A stretch of DNA of 64,000 bases from Clostridium sp. MCC353 (lineage in GTDB: Bacteria; Bacillota; Clostridia; Lachnospirales; Lachnospiraceae). The position numbers and the translations under genes were made by a program. The stretch is taken from assembly GCF_018785315.1 (NCBI RefSeq), contig NZ_WQPN01000013.1, positions 40,168 through 104,167 of the forward strand. The letters run 5' to 3'. Of the stretch, positions 59,979 to 64,000 are shown in pieces. The notes under the pieces were generated by a model that was given only the letters and a program-made list of their open reading frames with translations, ran no database searches and was not told where the DNA came from. The first letter of the stretch is position 1, and every line of letters begins with the position of its first letter.

Positions 59979-60959
59979 TTATTTGCATCCGTTTGAAAAA
60001 TCGGTGTGTTTCTTCAAAAGCTCTACGGTCAATGGTTCCGGAAATACGTTGGGATAGGCGGATTTAAGGGCTTCGTCCGCAGCTTCTCCCTCATAAACGG
60101 CTAATGGGTAAGTTTTTAAAAGGCCTGCTCTTCCTTTTTGGATGATACACTGGGCCATTTCCATGGCCATAGGGTTGGTTTTGTCCTTTTTATCCAGGAC
60201 TGCAACCGATTCTGTTAAGGAAAAATTCCCTTCCGGCGGATCCACGAAGTCAATGGGCAGGCCGGCAGTTTTATCGGCTGCCGCCTGATGCCGCAATCCA
60301 AAGCCCACAGCCACCTCTCCAGCTCTCACCTTTTTAATGGGCCCTGAGCCGGAACTTTCAATATGGGGACCTGCATTTTTAAAAATTCCAGACAGTACCT
60401 GTCTGCCTTCTTCCTCTCCATATGCGCTGATAATTGCCTGAATTAAAAGCCATGCGGTTGAGGAACTGGAAATATCGGTGACAGACACCATTCCTTCGTA
60501 AACCGGGTCAGCCATGTCTTTGATGCAGGTGGGCATTGGAAGATTTTCCGATTCCAGCAGTTCTGTGTTCACGATAACTGCCCCTTCCTGGGCGGTAATT
60601 GGAGTGTAATAAGAAGGATATTCAGCCAGGGTTTTGTGGTCAAATGTCAGATTCAGAAACATCTGGTTCTGCGCCTGGGCGCTGTCTATGTAGTAGGAAC
60701 TCATAGTAATCATATCGGCTTCCAGGTTTCCTCCCTCTGCCAGAATCTTTCCACCTAATTCTGAAGTGCCGAAGGTCTGGAAAATGTATTTGTCCTGATA
60801 TCCGTTCTCGTCCAACGCCTTTTTCATCGCATCCACAGCCTCGTCATCCGCATTGGAATAGATAATCACCTGTTCCTGTTTTTTGCTGCATCCCACTGCT
60901 GTGCATACCATGGACACAGCCGCCAGAGATGCTAAAATCCGTTTCATTGTTTTTTTCAT
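59979..60959 (-). CDS. 2-aminoethylphosphonate ABC binding lipoprotein (PhnS-like)
   Basis: 326 residues. Signal peptide with lipobox TAVGC (Cys24), then an iron/phosphonate-type binding fold (VIIYSNADDEAVDAM, MITMSSYYIDSA, VGFGLRHQAAADK). The position between the permease and phnW makes 2-aminoethylphosphonate the likely ligand. GGAGGAAA precedes the ATG at 60959, two bases after the permease stop. Confidence 0.85.
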   Translation of the reverse strand: MKKTMKRILASLAAVSMVCTAVGCSKKQEQVIIYSNADDEAVDAMKKALDENGYQDKYIFQTFGTSELGGKILAEGGNLEADMITMSSYYIDSAQAQNQMFLNLTFDHKTLAEYPSYYTPITAQEGAVIVNTELLESENLPMPTCIKDMADPVYEGMVSVTDISSSSTAWLLIQAIISAYGEEEGRQVLSGIFKNAGPHIESSGSGPIKKVRAGEVAVGFGLRHQAAADKTAGLPIDFVDPPEGNFSLTESVAVLDKKDKTNPMAMEMAQCIIQKGRAGLLKTYPLAVYEGEAADEALKSAYPNVFPEPLTVELLKKHTDFSNGCK

Positions 60960-60961
60960 AA

Positions 60962-62626
60962 TTAATTTCCTCCATCAGCCGCCATAACGGCTTTTTTGCT
61001 TACTTTCTTTATTTCAACCAGCCGCGGCAGGACCTTCAATATCCCTTTCACAGCCAGATTCGTTGCCAGAATCAACAGAGACAGCGCAAATATTTCATCG
61101 AATTTGGCAAAATGCTGTAGTTCCTTGATTTTAGTCGTGATGACCATGGTGCGGGCTCCGGCAATGAAAATCACCGCGCTGATGGTAACCATTCCGTTGA
61201 TAAAATAATATCCGAACACTTCCAGAATGGTGGGGCCTGCATTGGGCGTTACAACTCTGACAATGGTTTTGAACCAATTGTCTCCCATCAGCATGGCTGT
61301 CATTTCCCAGGAGCTGTTCATTTTCTCCAGCGATCCCTTCATCATCAGATAGGGTGTGGAAAAAAAGTGAATCACATTGCACAAGATCAGGATTAAAAAT
61401 GTATTGTGAATGGAGCTTCCTGAAAATGCGAACAAAAATGCAATGCCTAACACCATGCCGGGGATCGTGTTGGTGGTGAGGGCAATGCCGTCCACCGCTG
61501 ATTTCACCCAGTCGGGCATACTGCTTCTGCCGGTCACCAAAGCCGCCCCATAGGCCACAACAGTGCCCAGGCAGGCCGTGAGCGATGCCACGGCAATTGA
61601 GTTTTTATAAACCATGGTCAGGTTTGATCCGTTCATAATCTCCGTAAGTTTTGAGAGGCTGAACGCAATATCATAGGGCCAGCCTTTTACAAACGGTATT
61701 ACGAAAATCACTGCGAATACGGACAGAATGGCTCCGCAGACCGCCAAAGACCCGGTTCCGAATACGAAATCCCTCAGCCTGTTCTTTTTTATTTCCACCT
61801 CGGAAATCTTCGTGTAGCGGATGTTGTAGCGTTCCAGATAGTTGAGAATGAGAATGCTCACCACCGATGGAGCCAGCATGGAAACTGCCACCACAGCGCC
61901 ATTTTGGAAATTGGGTATGGCCCCCAGCATTTCATTGTAAAGGGTGGTGGCAACCACATGAAATTCCCCTCCTACGGCAGCCGGAATCCCATAATCTGTA
62001 AAACTCAAAAAGAATGTCTGTATAAACGCTGCGGCCAATGTGCCGAGAAGGGGCCTGACAATGGTGATCCAGAAGGTTTTTCCCGGCCTGTCTCCCATGA
62101 TCCTGGATACCACAATGAACTTTTTATCAATATACCTGAATGTATTGTTAATTAAGAGAAATGCAACAGGCATTGTGTAGATCACATATCCGGTCAGCAG
62201 TCCGTTAAACCCGTAAATCTCAAAAAACTGCCTGCCCAGAATTTTTGTTATGAGGCCTTGTTTCCCAAAGGAATAGATGATCGCAAATCCATATGTAATG
62301 GTGGGAAGCAGCATAGGCAGGGTTGCGGCCAATGAAATCATTTTTTTAATCAAAGGGCTGACATTGGTCTGATTAACCGTATATGCCATAAAAAAGGCCA
62401 GCAGCGTTGTGACAAATGCGCTGATTCCTGCTATTAAAAAGCTGTTGCCCAGAGAGTTTAAAAATCCCCGGCTCTGCCACATTTCCAAATAATTAGCAAG
62501 TCCCAACCCATCCTGGACTTCCAGGGATTTAAGCGCCACACGGATCAGAGGATAGCCTAAAAATGCGGCGAACAACAGCAGAATCATCAAAAATATGGCC
62601 TTGATTTCAACCGGTTTCCTATGCAT
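60962..62626 (-). CDS. Double-domain ABC permease (2-aminoethylphosphonate, FbpB-like)
   Basis: 554 residues, about 12 hydrophobic segments, being two fused permease domains (1-270 and 280-554), each with its own EAA-like loop (SRIMGDRPGKTFWITIVRPLLG and AMLMGDNWFKTIVRVVTPNAG). One gene thus replaces PhnU and PhnV. I prefer the ATG at 62626, with GGTGA ahead and an 8-base overlap with the ATPase gene; the frame opens with TTG at 62638. Confidence 0.85.
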   Translation of the reverse strand: MHRKPVEIKAIFLMILLLFAAFLGYPLIRVALKSLEVQDGLGLANYLEMWQSRGFLNSLGNSFLIAGISAFVTTLLAFFMAYTVNQTNVSPLIKKMISLAATLPMLLPTITYGFAIIYSFGKQGLITKILGRQFFEIYGFNGLLTGYVIYTMPVAFLLINNTFRYIDKKFIVVSRIMGDRPGKTFWITIVRPLLGTLAAAFIQTFFLSFTDYGIPAAVGGEFHVVATTLYNEMLGAIPNFQNGAVVAVSMLAPSVVSILILNYLERYNIRYTKISEVEIKKNRLRDFVFGTGSLAVCGAILSVFAVIFVIPFVKGWPYDIAFSLSKLTEIMNGSNLTMVYKNSIAVASLTACLGTVVAYGAALVTGRSSMPDWVKSAVDGIALTTNTIPGMVLGIAFLFAFSGSSIHNTFLILILCNVIHFFSTPYLMMKGSLEKMNSSWEMTAMLMGDNWFKTIVRVVTPNAGPTILEVFGYYFINGMVTISAVIFIAGARTMVITTKIKELQHFAKFDEIFALSLLILATNLAVKGILKVLPRLVEIKKVSKKAVMAADGGN

Positions 62627-63371
62627 AGCATTCACCAAACAGGCTGTAGATGTTGTTTCTCTTGATTTCCAACTGGTTTAAAATGAAATTCTTCACGAAA
62701 TTATTGCTGGGATGGCTGATAATTTCTTTCGGGGTGGAATACTGGGATATCTTTCCCTGGTTCAGTATCAGCACCTGATCGGACAGAGTGAGCGCTTCTT
62801 CCGGATCATGGGTTACGATTACTGTCGTCAGGTTGTATTTTCTTGCAATCACTTTAATCCGGTCCTTGATGGATTCCTTAATCACGCCGTCAAGGGCGCT
62901 GAGAGGTTCATCCAGTAAAAGAAGTTTTGGTTTCATAACCAGGGTCCGGGCCAATGCCACCCTCTGTTTCTGGCCGCCGGACAATTGGTCGATCCTCTTG
63001 TCAAGATGTTCCGATAATCCCAGCAGTTCGATCAGCTCCTCCACCTCTTCCTTTGAAGAGATACCCGGTTTATTCTTCAAACCATAAGTAATGTTCTTAT
63101 ACGCATTCAGATTGGGGAACAGCGCATAGTCCTGAAATACGATGTTAAAATCTCTTTGTTCCGCCGGAAGGCTGCTTATATCCGTGCCGTCAAACAGTAT
63201 CCGCCCCCCATCCAGCTCTGTAATTCCCAATATCACATTCAACAGCGTGGTTTTTCCGCTTCCGGACGGGCCTAATACGGAAACGATCTGTCCATCGGGT
63301 ATCTCCAGACTTATTTCATCCAATATGGTAGTTTTGTCAAACGATTTTTTTATTTCCCTTAATTCCAGCAT
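62619..63371 (-). CDS. phnT: 2-aminoethylphosphonate ABC ATPase (PhnT-like)
   Basis: 250 residues. Walker A GPSGSGKT, Q-loop FQDYALFPN, signature LSGGQKQRVAL, Walker B LLLLDEPLSALD and switch VTHDPEEAL are all canonical. First gene of the five-gene operon that takes up and breaks down 2-aminoethylphosphonate. GAGGAG precedes the ATG at 63371; the frame extends to 63431. No regulator is adjacent within the window. Confidence 0.85.
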   Translation of the reverse strand: MLELREIKKSFDKTTILDEISLEIPDGQIVSVLGPSGSGKTTLLNVILGITELDGGRILFDGTDISSLPAEQRDFNIVFQDYALFPNLNAYKNITYGLKNKPGISSKEEVEELIELLGLSEHLDKRIDQLSGGQKQRVALARTLVMKPKLLLLDEPLSALDGVIKESIKDRIKVIARKYNLTTVIVTHDPEEALTLSDQVLILNQGKISQYSTPKEIISHPSNNFVKNFILNQLEIKRNNIYSLFGECYA

Positions 63372-63530
63372 GGTTTCATCTCCTCTTTTCCTAATGCCTT
63401 TTCTTTTCAAATCTCTTTCCGATTCGTTCACATTTTACCATTTCTCTTCCATATAAAACAACAAAATGCATTTTAAGCTTATGTAAATTAAACGTAAAAG
63501 GGCGTTATGCAACATATTGACGGGAGTAAC

Positions 63531-63866
63531 GCCGGGAATCCTGGGCCGGGGGCGGGAGAGGGTCAAACCGGAAGGCGGCAGGCTGGAGGTGTTGAGGGCG
63601 GGAACTATGGGCGTTGGGCTGCTGGATTCGGAGTTAAGATTTTCTAAGGCCCTGGAATTTTGCTAAAAGCGCAGGCCAAAATAAAACAACTCGCGATGAA
63701 GCCGCTCAGACAATTTTATTTTGGCCTGCAACGCAAAATCCCACGGCCTAAGAAAAACTAGAACTCCTGCAAATGCAGCCCAACGCCCATAGTTCCCGCC
63801 CTCAACACCTCCAGCCTGCCGCCTTCCGGTTTGACCCTCTCCCGCCCCCGTCCCAGGATTCCCGGC
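63531..63866. repeat. Giant hairpin C (336 nt)
   Basis: Arms 63531-63622 and 63775-63866 pair over 92 bases with one mismatch (63546 with 63851), starting GCCGGGAATCCTGGG. The head contains GCAGGCCAAAATAAA/TTTATTTTGGCCTGC with a 28-base inner loop. Left flank GAGTAAC and right flank TGTGCA match hairpin B. Upstream of phnT; what follows is beyond the window. Otherwise 63372-63530 shows no gene and only weak promoter-like sequence. Confidence 0.9.
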
Positions 63867-63936
63867 TGTGCATTACTACGAATGAGTGAAAATAAAGATT
63901 TTATGCAACTGACGTGGGGATTAACAGTAAGGTGTC

Positions 63937-64000
63937 AAGGCATTTTAGTAAAGCGTCAAGGCATTTTCGAAAATGCCTTGACGCTTTACTAAAATGCCTT
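63937..64000. repeat. Perfect palindrome with internal repeats, cut by window edge
   Basis: 32-bp arms on each side of TTTC-GAAA, with no mismatch up to the last base. Each arm holds two copies of CAAGGCATTTT spaced 21 bases, the outer one cut on the right. May extend beyond 64000. The core resembles the terminator palindrome at 50468-50503. Could be a terminator of a gene outside the window. Confidence 0.7.

Noticed and set aside
1030..63866. Giant hairpins as retron msr/msd regions
   Set aside because: No reverse transcriptase gene lies next to any of the three and their sequences do not share an msr-like part.

Overview
The window looks like chromosome from a spore-forming anaerobe of the Firmicutes, most likely a Lachnospiraceae / clostridial cluster XIVa species. 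The reasons are a carbon monoxide dehydrogenase (CooS) gene, a 2-hydroxyacyl-CoA dehydratase operon, ATP-dependent PEP carboxykinase, a BclA-like collagen-repeat protein and a SleB/CwlJ-type hydrolase (both typical of spore formers), strong AGGAGG ribosome binding sites, and many ABC uptake systems with YesM/YesN-type or LacI/ROK regulators. Most genes lie on the minus strand. I found no tRNA, rRNA, CRISPR array, phage gene or transposase.

Layout. 1-938: start of cooS (cut by the window edge) and an Rrf2-family regulator, with matching 8-3-8 operators in front of both. 1442-4829: two tandem CapA-like phosphoesterases and a uroporphyrinogen-decarboxylase-family protein. 5195-10239: operon of two 2-hydroxyacyl-CoA dehydratase subunits, a class III CoA-transferase and a CitMHS-type carboxylate transporter, divergent from a CdaR/PucR-type regulator (10617-12254). 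12229-15476: tartrate/D-malate dehydrogenase, MBL-fold hydrolase and an anion permease. Together these suggest a hydroxy-/dicarboxylic acid catabolic island. 15775-16455: collagen-like protein. 16608-26789: long minus-strand cluster with a sulfonate/nitrate-type ABC importer carrying two unlike ATPases, then Gfo/Idh/MocA oxidoreductase, TIM-barrel isomerase, sulfatase, ROK regulator and an Old Yellow Enzyme-like reductase; it probably imports and processes a sulfated or otherwise decorated organic compound. 27225-40090: alpha-glucoside region with GH13, LacI regulator, GH31, CUT1 ABC importer, two-component system and LysR regulator. 40445-43747: large secreted leucine-rich-repeat protein. 43809-52807: mostly housekeeping (cytidine deaminase, YitT, GNAT, HAD, pckA, pectinesterase, YhcH, SleB-like, YbaK). 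52823-57431: two complete aconitase/isopropylmalate-dehydratase-type subunit pairs and a divergent LysR regulator. 58093-63371: 2-aminoethylphosphonate uptake and degradation (ABC importer, phnW, phnX).

The most unusual content is between the genes. Three giant hairpins (1030-1379, 57450-57744, 63531-63866) have 39-92 bp of perfect or almost perfect stem and small hairpins in the head. Each has its own stem sequence, and two share the same terminal motif. A 97-nt three-hairpin element occurs twice (4899-4995, 23131-23227), and its differences preserve pairing. A T-rich inverted repeat follows terminator hairpins three times, and a core palindrome recurs at 50468 and 63937. These families are repeated and structured, and the genes do not explain them.

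Regulation visible in the sequence includes an Rrf2 operator placed between the -35 and -10 of the rrf2 gene; two AAAGCGCTTT LacI-type operators 42 bp apart over the GH13 promoter; several sigma-A promoters with exact 17-bp spacers; and palindromes in the divergent promoter regions.
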